From positions 1 through 64,000 of the forward strand of contig JADBKO010000013.1 in NCBI GenBank assembly GCA_014896355.1: 64,000 bases of DNA, given 5' to 3'. Of this stretch, positions 1-9,671 are shown piece by piece (positions within the stretch are counted from its first letter, which is position 1; each line of letters opens with the position of its first letter). Origin of the DNA: Bacillota bacterium. Lineage in GTDB: Bacteria > Bacillota > UBA5301 > Bu52. Position numbers and translations under genes: made by a program. Under the pieces are notes generated by a model. The model had not been told where the DNA came from and made no database searches. It saw only the letters and a list, made by a program, of their open reading frames with translations.

Positions 1-34
1 TTAGTTCCCTAACAACCTCTGCTCTCTTTTCCGC

Positions 35-54
35 TGTTCAGTTGTCAAGGACCA
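35..54 (-). promoter_or_regulatory. boxA-like rRNA leader element
   Basis: Minus strand reads TGGTCCTTGACAACTGAACA, resembling the TGTTCTTTGAAAACTAAACA-type element of Bacillota rRNA leaders; lies downstream of two strong promoters. Confidence 0.5.
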
Positions 55-84
55 GTGGGCGCTGTTCGCGTCCGGCAATTGTTT

Positions 85-113
85 ATTCTACCAGGCTCGC
101 CGCTCCCTGTCAA
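85..113 (-). promoter_or_regulatory. Sigma-A promoter (P2), TTGACA-17 bp-TAGAAT
   Basis: Minus strand TTGACA (113..108), 17-nt spacer, TAGAAT (90..85). Confidence 0.7.
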
Positions 114-275
114 GGACGATTTCCGCCTCAAGACTCGCATCTCCGAGCGGAAACCGGGTTGCCTGACTTGCGCACGCCGGGCCCGGGCTCCAGACGGCCC
201 TCCCACCCGTTCACTTCGGACGGGTCTTCGTGCCGCCGGGCGTCCGCTCGCCGTTTGAGCGGCGACGCGTTCGTT

Positions 276-304
276 AATATACCACGCCGATCGCCGACAA
301 GCAA
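276..304 (-). promoter_or_regulatory. Sigma-A-like promoter (P1), TTGCTT-17 bp-TATATT
   Basis: Minus strand TTGCTT (304..299), 17-nt spacer, TATATT (281..276); in tandem with P2. Confidence 0.55.
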
Positions 305-472
305 GCCCCGATTCGCCCGGATTTGCTTGCAGTTTTTGCCTCGTTCACCACCTCTGGCCGCCCATCCGGCACCGTGCTGCGACACCATCGCCCAGGCCAA
401 GGCCCTGTGGAAAGCCTGTTTGCCGGCTTTTCGGGTGCCGGCCTCCCGCATCGGTTTCACAGCCCTGTGCCG

Positions 473-1144
473 TCACGGGCTGCGTGGCGCAGTCCAGTTC
501 AGGTAGGTCTTCGGAACCTCGCCGGGCAGAATGGCCTCCACCATGGGGACATCGGTAGCCACCTGCACGCGCTCCCGCAGCATGGGGGCCACGACCTGCA
601 CCGACGCTTGAATCCTCAGGTAGACCGAATGGCGGGTCTGGTTGATGCCTGCGGCCGAGAACTGGTCCTGGAAGCTGGCCTGGACCACTCCGGCGGGAAG
701 CACCCGCAGCGGAATGGAAGGCCCGGCCCCAGCCAGAGTCTCCATGCCCAGCACCTGCCCCAGCGGGACCTTCAACGCGCGGCTCCCCATGCGATCCAGA
801 GCTTTCTGCACTGCCAGCACGACCTCGGACTTCAGACGGGCCAGCTCGGCGGTGTTGGCCTCCAGCCACTGAATGCGCCCCTGGGCATCTTGGCGGATCC
901 TGTAAAACCGCTCATAGCCCAGGCCAGGCACCACGTGATCAAGCACGGCCTGATTGATCAGCCGGATCATCTCCTGCTCGGCGCTGACTCTGGCCAGCAT
1001 ACGAAAGGAAGGGCCTAGCCTGGAGTCGAACCACCAGCCCGCCAAAAGAAGCAGGGACAAAACGAGCAGCGTGGCCAGTCCGGCCCGGCTGAGACCCACC
1101 GGTCCGAAAAGGCCACGCCGCCACAGGCTCCAACCTCCGCCCAA
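473..1144 (-). CDS. yunB: Sporulation protein YunB
   Basis: 223 aa; N-terminal TM segment, then SAEQEMIRLINQAV..., VPLGQVLG, ...DVPMVEAILPGEVPKTYLN typical of YunB. Confidence 0.85.
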   Translation of the reverse strand: MGGGWSLWRRGLFGPVGLSRAGLATLLVLSLLLLAGWWFDSRLGPSFRMLARVSAEQEMIRLINQAVLDHVVPGLGYERFYRIRQDAQGRIQWLEANTAELARLKSEVVLAVQKALDRMGSRALKVPLGQVLGMETLAGAGPSIPLRVLPAGVVQASFQDQFSAAGINQTRHSVYLRIQASVQVVAPMLRERVQVATDVPMVEAILPGEVPKTYLNWTAPRSP

Positions 1145-1206
1145 CCGTCCTCACCAGAGGCGGGCCGCGGCCACCTCTGGTTCCACCCTATGCTGCCGGC
1201 CCGGAA

Positions 1207-2457
1207 TTATGCCCGTCCCCGCCGCAGACGCGCAAAACGGCGCCGCCCCACCTGCAGCAGATCCCCTTCCTTGATCTCCAGGTGGGCGTCGGCGTCGGTG
1301 ACCTGATTCCCGTTGAGCCGCACGCCCCCTTGCTGGATCAGGCGCCGTGCCTCGCTGCTGCTGCCCGCCAGGCCCGCCGCCACCAGCAGGCGCACGATCC
1401 ACGGGTGCCCGTCGGCCCAGTCTGCCGCGCTAATCTGGACCTCCGGCGTATCCTCCGGCGCCAGATGCTGGCGAAAAACCCGGTCAAACTCCTGTTCCGC
1501 TGCCTCCGCGGCCTCCGTGCCGTGATAAAGCTCCACGACAGACTTGGCCAGCATCCGCTTGGCATCCCGCGGATGCAGCGTCCCTTCTGACAACTGCTGC
1601 TGGACCCGGCGCACCTCCTCCGGCGGAAGCCCCGAAGCCAGTTGGAAGTACATGGGCATCACGGCGTCTGCCACGGACATGATCTTTCCGTACATGACTG
1701 CGGGAGGGTCGGCAATGGCCACGTAGTTATCCAGGCTCTTGCTCATCTTCTGCACGCCGTCCAAGCCCACCAGAAGCGGCATCATCATGACCACTTGAGG
1801 CTCCTGGCCCCATTCGCGCTGCAGTTCGCGTCCCACCAGAAGATTGAATTTCTGGTCTGTGCCGCCCAACTCCACGTCGGCCCGCAACGCCACGGAATCG
1901 TACCCCTGCATCAGGGGGTAGAGGAATTCGTGAATCCCAATGGGCCGCTGGGTGGCGAAACGTTTGGCGAAATCGTCCCGCTCCAGCATGCGCGCCACCG
2001 TGTAGCGGGATGCCAGGTCGATCACGTCCCGGAAACTCATCTTGGCCAGCCATTCACTGTTGAAGCGCAGCTCCGTGCGTTCGGGGTCCAGCAGGGCCTT
2101 GAACTGGGCCACGAAGCTGCGGGCGTTTTCCTCCACCTCTTCGCGGGTAAGAGCAGGGCGGGTGGAGGATTTCCCTGTGGGGTCCCCCACCATTCCCGTG
2201 AAATCGCCGATGAGAAAAATGACCTGGTGCCCGAGCTTCTGAAATTGTGCCAACTTGCGGTATACCACTGCATGGCCCAGGTGGATGTCCGGGCGCGAAG
2301 GATCCGTCCCCAGTTTCACCCGTAGGGGCTCGCCGGTCTGCAGCGAGCGGGCCACCTTGGCTTCCAGTTCATCGATGCTGATAATCTCGGCGACGCCGCT
2401 GAGCAGGATATCCATCTGTTCACGAACCTTGCGTTGAAGCACAGCACTCATGGCCAT
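1207..2457 (-). CDS. tyrS: Tyrosyl-tRNA synthetase
   Basis: LGTDPSRPDIHLGHAVVYRKLAQFQ, GDFTGMVGDPTGKSSTRP, KMSKS motif, C-terminal S4 domain. Confidence 0.95.
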   Translation of the reverse strand: MAMSAVLQRKVREQMDILLSGVAEIISIDELEAKVARSLQTGEPLRVKLGTDPSRPDIHLGHAVVYRKLAQFQKLGHQVIFLIGDFTGMVGDPTGKSSTRPALTREEVEENARSFVAQFKALLDPERTELRFNSEWLAKMSFRDVIDLASRYTVARMLERDDFAKRFATQRPIGIHEFLYPLMQGYDSVALRADVELGGTDQKFNLLVGRELQREWGQEPQVVMMMPLLVGLDGVQKMSKSLDNYVAIADPPAVMYGKIMSVADAVMPMYFQLASGLPPEEVRRVQQQLSEGTLHPRDAKRMLAKSVVELYHGTEAAEAAEQEFDRVFRQHLAPEDTPEVQISAADWADGHPWIVRLLVAAGLAGSSSEARRLIQQGGVRLNGNQVTDADAHLEIKEGDLLQVGRRRFARLRRGRA

Positions 2458-2500
2458 TTGAAACGTTTCCGCCCTTCCACCCGTTTTTCACATTAGTTGG

Positions 2501-2506
2501 ATTATA
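2501..2506 (-). promoter_or_regulatory. Probable tyrS promoter -10 element
   Basis: TATAAT on the minus strand with TTGCGG 18 nt upstream; just upstream of tyrS. Confidence 0.4.
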
Positions 2507-2571
2507 CCTCTCCGGGTGTCGCTGCCGCAATGCTCTACGGATTGCCCGTCCTATTGCCGGTTACCTGCTTA

Positions 2572-2580
2572 TGATATAAT
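2572..2580 (+). promoter_or_regulatory. Extended -10 promoter (TGATATAAT) upstream of the class A PBP gene
   Basis: TGATATAAT at 2572..2580; start codon about 170 nt downstream. Confidence 0.5.
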
Positions 2581-2753
2581 GACAATGGTTGCGGCTGGCA
2601 TCCTGCGCCGAAGGCCCGGCTGCATCCGTTCTCCTGGTGATAGATCGGAGCCCGGCGGGCGCACGGCTCATTTTGGTTGCGACCTGCCGGGTTGCAGGTG
2701 CGCTGCGGGGGTCGGACAGGCTTCCGCAAATCTCTTGCCTGGGAGGCACAGGC

Positions 2754-5438
2754 ATGCTCCCTCGAACGAAAAAGTGGCTGCTCTACGCAGCCTTGGCTTT
2801 TGCGGCCATCATGCTGGGAACAGCTGTGGGAGCCGTGGGCGGTGCCCTGAAAAGCGCACCCAGCCTGCAGGACGTGGAATTCAATCCCCAGCAGACCAGC
2901 TATATGTACGACGTGCACGGGCAGGTCATCACCCGTCTGTACCGGGAAAACCGGGTCCCGGTGCGGCTGGACCAGATGCCCATGGACTTGCGCAATGCCA
3001 TTGTGGCCATCGAGGATCCGCGCTTCTACGAACATCACGGGATCGATCTGCGCGGCATACTGCGGGCCTTATGGGTGGATTTGCGCAGCGGCCGCATCGT
3101 GCAGGGCGGCAGCACCATCACCCAACAGCTGGCCCGCAACGCATTTCTGACGCTGGAGCGCACCTGGTCTCGGAAAATTAAGGAAGTCTTCTGGGCCATT
3201 CAGATCGAGCGCAAGTACACGAAGGATGAGATTCTGGAGACCTACCTGAACCAGATCTACCTGGGCGAGGGAGCGTACGGCGTAGAGGCTGCCTCCCAGC
3301 TCTATTTCGGCAAGTCCGTAAGCAAGCTGGACTTGGCGCAGTGTGCCATGCTGGCCGGCCTGGCTCAGGGGCCAAGCTACCTGTCGCCCTATGAGCACCC
3401 CGACCGCGCATTGGAACGCCGCAACACCGTCCTGGCCCGCATGCAGGAGCTGGGCTACATCACACCGGCCCAGGCGGCTGCTGCAGAGAAGGAGCCCCTG
3501 GGCGTCATCCCGCTGAAGCCGGCCAAGACCCGGGCTCCGTATTTCGTGGACTACGTGCTGCAGTACCTGCAGTCCCAGGGCTTTTCCAATGAGGATCTGT
3601 TTGCGGGCGGGTTGCGGGTGTACACCACTCTGGACCTGAAGATGCAGCAAGCGGCAGAGCAGGCGCTGGTCAGCAGCTTGCCCGACGGCTACAAGGACAA
3701 GGACGGCATTGAGCAGCCTCAAGGGGCCCTGGTGGCCATTGACCCCCGCAATGGATACATCATGGCCATGGTCGGTGGGCGCGGGGACAGCCGCTTCAAC
3801 CGCGCCGTTGACGCTTTGCGACAGCCCGGATCCGCCATGAAACCCTTCGTCTATGCGGCGGCTCTGGACCACGGATACACCCTGGGGAGTATTGTAGACG
3901 ACAGTCCGGTGCAGTTTCCCACGGCCACCGGAAAGCCCTGGGTGCCGAGCAACTATGACCATAAGTACCGAGGCCCCATCACGGTGCGCACGGCTTTGGA
4001 ACAGTCCGTCAACGTGGTGGCGGTGAAGGTTCTGCAGAGCATCGGGGTGGATACGGCCATCGGCTATGCCCAGAAAATGGGGATTTCCACCCTGGTCACC
4101 AGCGGTAGGGCCAATGACCGCAACCTGTCCTTTGCCTTGGGCGGCCTGACCCGCGGCGTGTCGCCCCTGGAAATGGCGTCCGCCTATACCACCTTTGCAG
4201 ACCAGGGCATTCACGTGGCGCCCATTCCCGTGATCCGGGTGGAGGACCGCAACGGGAACGTCCTTTTCCAGAACCGGATCCAGCAGAATATCGTGCTGAA
4301 CGAGCAGGTGGCGTATCTCATGACGGATGCCCTGCGGGGCGTGATTGAGCGCGGCACGGGCCGCAATGCGCAAATCGGGCGCCCTGCCGCAGGCAAGACG
4401 GGCACCACCGATGACAACACCAACGCCTGGTTCGTGGGCTTCACACCCGATTTGGTGGCTGCGGTCTGGATGGGCAACGACCAGCAGAACAAGCCGCTGC
4501 TGTACCATGGCATCGCCTACGGCAGCGCGTACACGGCGTTGATCTGGGGCAAATTCATGAGCCAGGCCCTGGCCGGCACTCCCCCCAGCGATTTCGTACG
4601 GCCGCCCAATCTGGTCAGCGAACCCATCGACACTGAGACGGGGTACCTGGCTACCACAGCCTGCCCGAACGTACGCCAGGAAATCTTCATTCAGGGCACG
4701 GAGCCGACCCAGCCTTGCCCGGTGCACTGGTGGGGGGCGCCTCTGTCACAGCCTGCGCCTCTGGATGTCACAGGAGCTCCGGCGGACTCCACTGGCGGGT
4801 CAACGGATACCGGCACAGGGACTCTTTTTGGCACCCCCCCAACCGGCGGGACGGATAGCGGTGCACCCGCCGGGGTTGGGCCTGCCTCCCCGCAGGGAGA
4901 GTCCGGCGGCGCAACTGGGCAGCCCCCCACGGCTGCGCCGGGGCTACCCGACTCCAGGACAGGGGGAACGACCGGGTCCGGGGCAGCCCTGCCCGGATCC
5001 GGCGCCACCAATGCGGCCGGCTCCGGCGGCCCCCCGGGTGGTGTGCTTCCTTCCGGCACCGGGAATGGCTCCGCAGGCAGCACGGGTGCGGCGAACGGGA
5101 CAGGCGGTCGCAGCCCGACCGGCACGCCGGGATCCGGCCAGCCGGCTTCCCCGTCTTCGCCGACCTCCGCCGGCCCGTTTGGCGCAGCGCCCCCAGTGCT
5201 GGAAACAGGAAGAAACGCGGCCGCCGGGAGCCACCGGCCCCCTGGCGGCCGCAGCGACCTGGTGGAGGTGCAGGTCTGCCTGGCCAGCGGCGAGCTGGCA
5301 ACCCTGGCCTGCCCCCCGGACCAGGTTGTTACACGCTGGTATGAGAAGGACTCCGGTTTGGAGGTGACCGCCAAAGGGACCGTGCGGGTCCCGCATCGCA
5401 GCCTGCCCACCCGTTATTGCACGATCCACGGCATGTGA
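2754..5438 (+). CDS. Penicillin-binding protein 1A family (transglycosylase/transpeptidase) with low-complexity C-terminal tail
   Basis: EDPRFYEHHGIDLRGILRALW, GGSTITQQLARN (GT51), RQPGSAMKPFVYAAAL, GKTGTTDDNTNAWFVGF (transpeptidase); ATG at 2754 preceded by GGGAGG. The supplied ORF begins at 2589. Confidence 0.92.
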   Translation: MLPRTKKWLLYAALAFAAIMLGTAVGAVGGALKSAPSLQDVEFNPQQTSYMYDVHGQVITRLYRENRVPVRLDQMPMDLRNAIVAIEDPRFYEHHGIDLRGILRALWVDLRSGRIVQGGSTITQQLARNAFLTLERTWSRKIKEVFWAIQIERKYTKDEILETYLNQIYLGEGAYGVEAASQLYFGKSVSKLDLAQCAMLAGLAQGPSYLSPYEHPDRALERRNTVLARMQELGYITPAQAAAAEKEPLGVIPLKPAKTRAPYFVDYVLQYLQSQGFSNEDLFAGGLRVYTTLDLKMQQAAEQALVSSLPDGYKDKDGIEQPQGALVAIDPRNGYIMAMVGGRGDSRFNRAVDALRQPGSAMKPFVYAAALDHGYTLGSIVDDSPVQFPTATGKPWVPSNYDHKYRGPITVRTALEQSVNVVAVKVLQSIGVDTAIGYAQKMGISTLVTSGRANDRNLSFALGGLTRGVSPLEMASAYTTFADQGIHVAPIPVIRVEDRNGNVLFQNRIQQNIVLNEQVAYLMTDALRGVIERGTGRNAQIGRPAAGKTGTTDDNTNAWFVGFTPDLVAAVWMGNDQQNKPLLYHGIAYGSAYTALIWGKFMSQALAGTPPSDFVRPPNLVSEPIDTETGYLATTACPNVRQEIFIQGTEPTQPCPVHWWGAPLSQPAPLDVTGAPADSTGGSTDTGTGTLFGTPPTGGTDSGAPAGVGPASPQGESGGATGQPPTAAPGLPDSRTGGTTGSGAALPGSGATNAAGSGGPPGGVLPSGTGNGSAGSTGAANGTGGRSPTGTPGSGQPASPSSPTSAGPFGAAPPVLETGRNAAAGSHRPPGGRSDLVEVQVCLASGELATLACPPDQVVTRWYEKDSGLEVTAKGTVRVPHRSLPTRYCTIHGM

Positions 5439-5525
5439 GCAGCCCCATGCATAGCGCCCGGGTCCGTACACCCTGCCCGGGACCCACGCCCGCCACCCGG
5501 CCCACCCCGCCGCGTCAGCGCGGCC

Positions 5526-8213
5526 TCAGCCCAGCTCCATGACGGTCACTCCGTCGCCGCCTTCACCGATGGACCCGGGCCGATAGCTTTTCACCCGCGG
5601 GTCCGACGCAGCCAGGCGCCGTATGGCTTCGCGCAGGGCACCGGTGCCTTTTCCGTGAATGACGCGCACCCAAGGAAGGCCTGCCAGCAAGGCATCATCC
5701 AGGTATTTCTCCACCCGGTCGCAGGCCTCCTCACTGCTGAGACCCCGCAAATCCACTTCCGGGCGGACGGACTGGCTCTTGCTGCGCTGCAGCCGACTGG
5801 TGGCGGTGCCGCTGTCACGGTATCCGCCGGCCGCTGAGGCGGAGGGGCTGGCCTGCCCCTTTTTCCCGGGTTCCGCGGCACCTTGGAGCGGGCCTGGCAG
5901 CTCCCCGTCTGCGCCCGTCTCCTCCACCGGCTCCACCTGCCAACGTGGCACGGACAGGCGCAGAAGACCTACCTGCACCAGCAGCTCCTCGCCGTCCTGC
6001 GGATCGCCCAAAAGGTAGCCGGTCTGGTTCAGCGTCCGTACCCGCACGGCCTGGCCAGCCTGCAATGGCCTGGAAACAGGTCGCACCGCTTTGGCCGTAG
6101 CACCCGCGGGTGCTGCGGGGCTCCCGGCTTCCCAGCCCTGGCGCCAGCGGGCGTCCTCCATCCGCCGCTCCGACAGAGCCCGCCGGGCCGCAGCAATGAT
6201 CTCTTCCACGCCGGCCTGGGCGGGTTGACCCTCCGTGCCTGCATGATTTGCTTCGGAGGCCGCAAGGCCGCTCCCTGCAAGGGGAAGGGGGGCCTGCCGC
6301 CCCGCCGGGGCGGCGCCGTCCCCCGCAAAGCCAGAGCCTGCAGCAACCAGCTGCCGCCGCAACTCGTCCGCCAACCGCCGGCGTTCCATCTCCGCCTGGC
6401 GCAGGCTGTGGACCAGCTCGTCCATCTGGGCCTGGGTTTCTTTGAGGCGGCGCTCGCTTTCCCGCCGGGCCTGGCTCACTATCTGCTCAGCCTGCCGCCT
6501 GGCCGCTGCCAAAGCTTCTTCCGCCTGGGCTTGGGCCCGCCGGGCCTGCGCCCGCAGGATCTCCGCCTCCCGCTGGGCCTGGCGGGCCGCCTTTTCCCGC
6601 TCTTCGATGCTGCGGATCAGATCCTCCACCCGTACATCCTCGGAAGCCATGGCCGCTCGGGCCCGGTCCAGCACGGCTGCGGGCATGCCCAGCCGGCTGG
6701 CGATGGCAAAAGCATTGCTCCTTCCCGGCAATCCCATCTGCAGCCGATAGGTCGGCCGCAAGCTCTGGACGTCGAATTCCACCGAGGCGTTCTCCACCCC
6801 CGGGCGGGTATACGCATAAGCTTTCAGTTCCGCGTAGTGCGTGGTGGCCACCGTGCGGCAGTGCCGCCCGTGGAGCTCCTCCAGGATGGCGATGCCCAGC
6901 GCCGCGCCCTCGGCCGGATCCGTTCCGGCCCCCAGCTCGTCCAAAAGCACCAGGGTACCCTCGCCCGCTGCCTGCTGCAGGATGGCCACAATGCGGCGCA
7001 GATGGCCGGAGAAGGTGCTCAGGCTTTGTTCGATGCTCTGCTCATCGCCGATGTCGGCGAAAACCCAGGTGAACACTGCGGTCTCACTGCCTGCCGCCGC
7101 CGGAATCTGCATCCCTGCCTGCGCCATCAGGGCCAATAACCCCAGCGTTTTCAAGGTCACGGTCTTGCCACCGGTGTTCGGGCCGGTGATCACCAGCGTT
7201 TGAAAAGCGCCGCCCAGCTCCACATCGATGGGCACCACCTGCCCCGGCAGGAGCGGATGGCGGGCCTGCACCAGGCGGATATACCCGTGGGTGTTCAAGG
7301 TCGGCCGGTTGGCCCGTTGCTCTTCAGCCAGACCGGCCCGGGCGAAGACCAGATCCAGCACGCCGGCCTCCTGCAAGGCGGCTTCCAGGTTGCCGGCCTC
7401 CCCCGCCACCTGGCGCGAGAGGCGGGTCAGTACCCGGGCCTCTTCGTCCTTTTCGCGCACCTGCAGTTCCACCAGTTGATTATGCAGGTCCACCACGGCC
7501 AGGGGCTCCACAAACAGGGTGGCTCCGCTGGCGGATTGGTCGTGTACCACGCCGGGCACCTGAGTCCGGTATTCCGCCTTCACCGGCAGGACATAGCGCC
7601 CCTGCCGTACGGTCACCAATGGCTCCTGAAGATACTTGCCCACCTGGGGCGAGTGCAGCATCTCCTCCAATTTGCTGCGCAGCCTGGCGTGCTGCGCCCG
7701 TAAGGCACTGCGCACCCGGCCCAGTTCCGGGCTGGCGGCATCGGTGATCTGGGCGGAGTCGTCGATGCAGCGGCTGATTTCCGTCTCCAGGCCCGGGAAT
7801 TCCCGCATCCGGTCTGCCGCCTGGGCCAGATAGGACGCGTCCGCGGCATTCTCCAGCAGAAAGCGGCGCAGCCGCCGCAGTCCGTAGGCGCAATCCCGCA
7901 CCTGCAGAAGCTCCTCCGGCGCCGCCGACGAACCCAGGCTCACGCGGCGCAAAATGCCGCGGATATCCGTGATGCCGCCCCAAGGCGGCGCACCTTTGTG
8001 CTGCAGCACGGCCACCGCCTGGGCTGTACGCTCCTGTTCCTGTTCCGCAGCCTCCAAGGACGTCTGCGGACGCAGAGCGCGGACCGCCTCCTTGCCCATC
8101 TGGGTCGCGGCCAACCGCTCCAACCGCTGCAGGACCTTGTCAAACTCCAGCACCCGCAAGGTCTCTTCCGCGATGCCCCCGGGGGCCCGGCTGCCATAGT
8201 TGGCCTGCTCCAA
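5526..8213 (-). CDS. mutS2: Endonuclease MutS2
   Basis: ITGPNTGGKTVTLKTLGLL Walker A, DELGAGTDPAEGAALG, C-terminal Smr domain VDLRGLSSEEA...VIHGKGTGALR. Confidence 0.95.
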   Translation of the reverse strand: MEQANYGSRAPGGIAEETLRVLEFDKVLQRLERLAATQMGKEAVRALRPQTSLEAAEQEQERTAQAVAVLQHKGAPPWGGITDIRGILRRVSLGSSAAPEELLQVRDCAYGLRRLRRFLLENAADASYLAQAADRMREFPGLETEISRCIDDSAQITDAASPELGRVRSALRAQHARLRSKLEEMLHSPQVGKYLQEPLVTVRQGRYVLPVKAEYRTQVPGVVHDQSASGATLFVEPLAVVDLHNQLVELQVREKDEEARVLTRLSRQVAGEAGNLEAALQEAGVLDLVFARAGLAEEQRANRPTLNTHGYIRLVQARHPLLPGQVVPIDVELGGAFQTLVITGPNTGGKTVTLKTLGLLALMAQAGMQIPAAAGSETAVFTWVFADIGDEQSIEQSLSTFSGHLRRIVAILQQAAGEGTLVLLDELGAGTDPAEGAALGIAILEELHGRHCRTVATTHYAELKAYAYTRPGVENASVEFDVQSLRPTYRLQMGLPGRSNAFAIASRLGMPAAVLDRARAAMASEDVRVEDLIRSIEEREKAARQAQREAEILRAQARRAQAQAEEALAAARRQAEQIVSQARRESERRLKETQAQMDELVHSLRQAEMERRRLADELRRQLVAAGSGFAGDGAAPAGRQAPLPLAGSGLAASEANHAGTEGQPAQAGVEEIIAAARRALSERRMEDARWRQGWEAGSPAAPAGATAKAVRPVSRPLQAGQAVRVRTLNQTGYLLGDPQDGEELLVQVGLLRLSVPRWQVEPVEETGADGELPGPLQGAAEPGKKGQASPSASAAGGYRDSGTATSRLQRSKSQSVRPEVDLRGLSSEEACDRVEKYLDDALLAGLPWVRVIHGKGTGALREAIRRLAASDPRVKSYRPGSIGEGGDGVTVMELG

Positions 8214-8237
8214 TCTCGCCTCAACCTCCGCCGCAGG

Positions 8238-9494
8238 TCAGTTTCCGCCGTCCATTATAACAGATCGCCCTCTTTTGTGGACGGACTGGCCGGCCATGAC
8301 AGGCACCTGGCCGAGAAGCTGCCCATCCAGCAAGGCTTTCAGCCAACCGACGCCCTGCCCCGCTTGGACCGGCGGGATCAGCGGCGACTGGAGCAGCTCC
8401 ACCACCCATTGCAGGCGGGAAATGTCCTCTACACGCAGCGGAAGTACCAGGGTTTGGGCCGCCAGAAGCGTCAGCTCCCGGCGGCTGGCGTAGACTTCCG
8501 CCTCCCCGACCTTCTGGCCCTTGGCCACCACCTGATGCGGGCGGAAATGGCTGAATCCGTATTCCAGCAGCCGCGCCGAGTCATCCCAGCGGTTGCTGCT
8601 GCCCAGGACCACCGAAAGCAGCTGCCAACCCTCCCGGGTGGCAGACGCCACCAGGCACGGGCCTGCGTCGCTGGTGGTGCCGGTCTTCACCCCGTCCGCC
8701 CCGGCGAACCCCCATAACAGCCGGTTCGTGTTGAACAGGGAGCGCCGCCATTCGTGTGCTCCCCAGGGGATCTGGTCGCTGCGAAGCCGGACGATCTGGC
8801 GAAATTCCGGCAGCTCCAGGCCCCAGCGGGCGATCATGGCCAGGTCATAAGCGGTGGTGTAATGATTCGGATCCGGCAAGCCGCTGGGATTCACGAAATG
8901 GCTGTGAAACGCCCCCAACTGACGGGCGCGGAGGTTCATGAGGCGGGCGAAGCCCTCCACACTGCCGCCGATGTGGTAGGCGATGGCGGTGGCCGCATCA
9001 TTGCCGGACGGCAGCATCATGCCTTTGAGCAGCTCCAGAAGTGTCAGTTTCTCCCCCGGCTCCAGCCAGATCTGCGATCCACCCACCCGCGTGGCGCCCC
9101 GATGCACGGTCACCACTTCGTCCAGCCTCCCCCGCTCCAGGGCGAGAATGGCCGTGAGGATCTTCGTGGTGGAGGCGGGGGCACGCCTCTGCAGCTCGTT
9201 TTTCCCGTAGAGTACCACGCCGGTGCGGGCGTCCATCAGAACTGCGGCGCGGGCTGAGAGATCCGGCCCCTGGGTGTGGCCAGGAAAATATAAGGGACCG
9301 ATGAGCTCTTTTTCCCCCAGAGTATCCCGCACTGCAGGAGAGTGGAGGTGCGCAAGGGCCAGAAGCAGCGCCAGAGCCAGCGCGCCTGCCAGCCCCGCCC
9401 ACAGCCCCCGGCCCTGCATCCTCCCGCTCTGCGGCCCGGCGGGCATCGTCGGTTTTCTCATCCTCTCCGCCCCCCAGCCTCTGACAAGCCCCAC
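8238..9494 (-). CDS. D-alanyl-D-alanine carboxypeptidase (DacF/PBP5 family)
   Basis: ARAAVLMDARTGVVLYGKNELQRRAPASTTKILTAI (SxxK), PSGNDAATA (SxN), VKTGTTSDAG (KTG). Start may be 9461 or later. Confidence 0.9.
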   Translation of the reverse strand: MGLVRGWGAERMRKPTMPAGPQSGRMQGRGLWAGLAGALALALLLALAHLHSPAVRDTLGEKELIGPLYFPGHTQGPDLSARAAVLMDARTGVVLYGKNELQRRAPASTTKILTAILALERGRLDEVVTVHRGATRVGGSQIWLEPGEKLTLLELLKGMMLPSGNDAATAIAYHIGGSVEGFARLMNLRARQLGAFHSHFVNPSGLPDPNHYTTAYDLAMIARWGLELPEFRQIVRLRSDQIPWGAHEWRRSLFNTNRLLWGFAGADGVKTGTTSDAGPCLVASATREGWQLLSVVLGSSNRWDDSARLLEYGFSHFRPHQVVAKGQKVGEAEVYASRRELTLLAAQTLVLPLRVEDISRLQWVVELLQSPLIPPVQAGQGVGWLKALLDGQLLGQVPVMAGQSVHKRGRSVIMDGGN

Positions 9495-9671
9495 CTCTGC
9501 CGCGGGCCCGCGCCTTCTAAAGATATGGGGCTGGAGCGCAGGGAAGAACCGGCCCCTGCTCCGGGGGCGCGGGCTGGAGAAATGTCTGGACCCCTGTCTC
9601 CAGCGGGATGGACCCCTTTCTCCGGCGGGAAAGGCAGCGTAGGAAAAACAGCGGCCACGGCCGGTGCGGAG

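Noticed and set aside
42-1018. Plus-strand ORFs across 42..1018
   Set aside because: Overlap promoters/leader on the minus strand and the antisense of yunB; no recognisable protein.
3069-4727. 552-aa ORF on the minus strand opposite the PBP1A gene
   Set aside because: Antisense shadow ORF; typical of high-GC codon bias, while the plus strand has clear PBP motifs.
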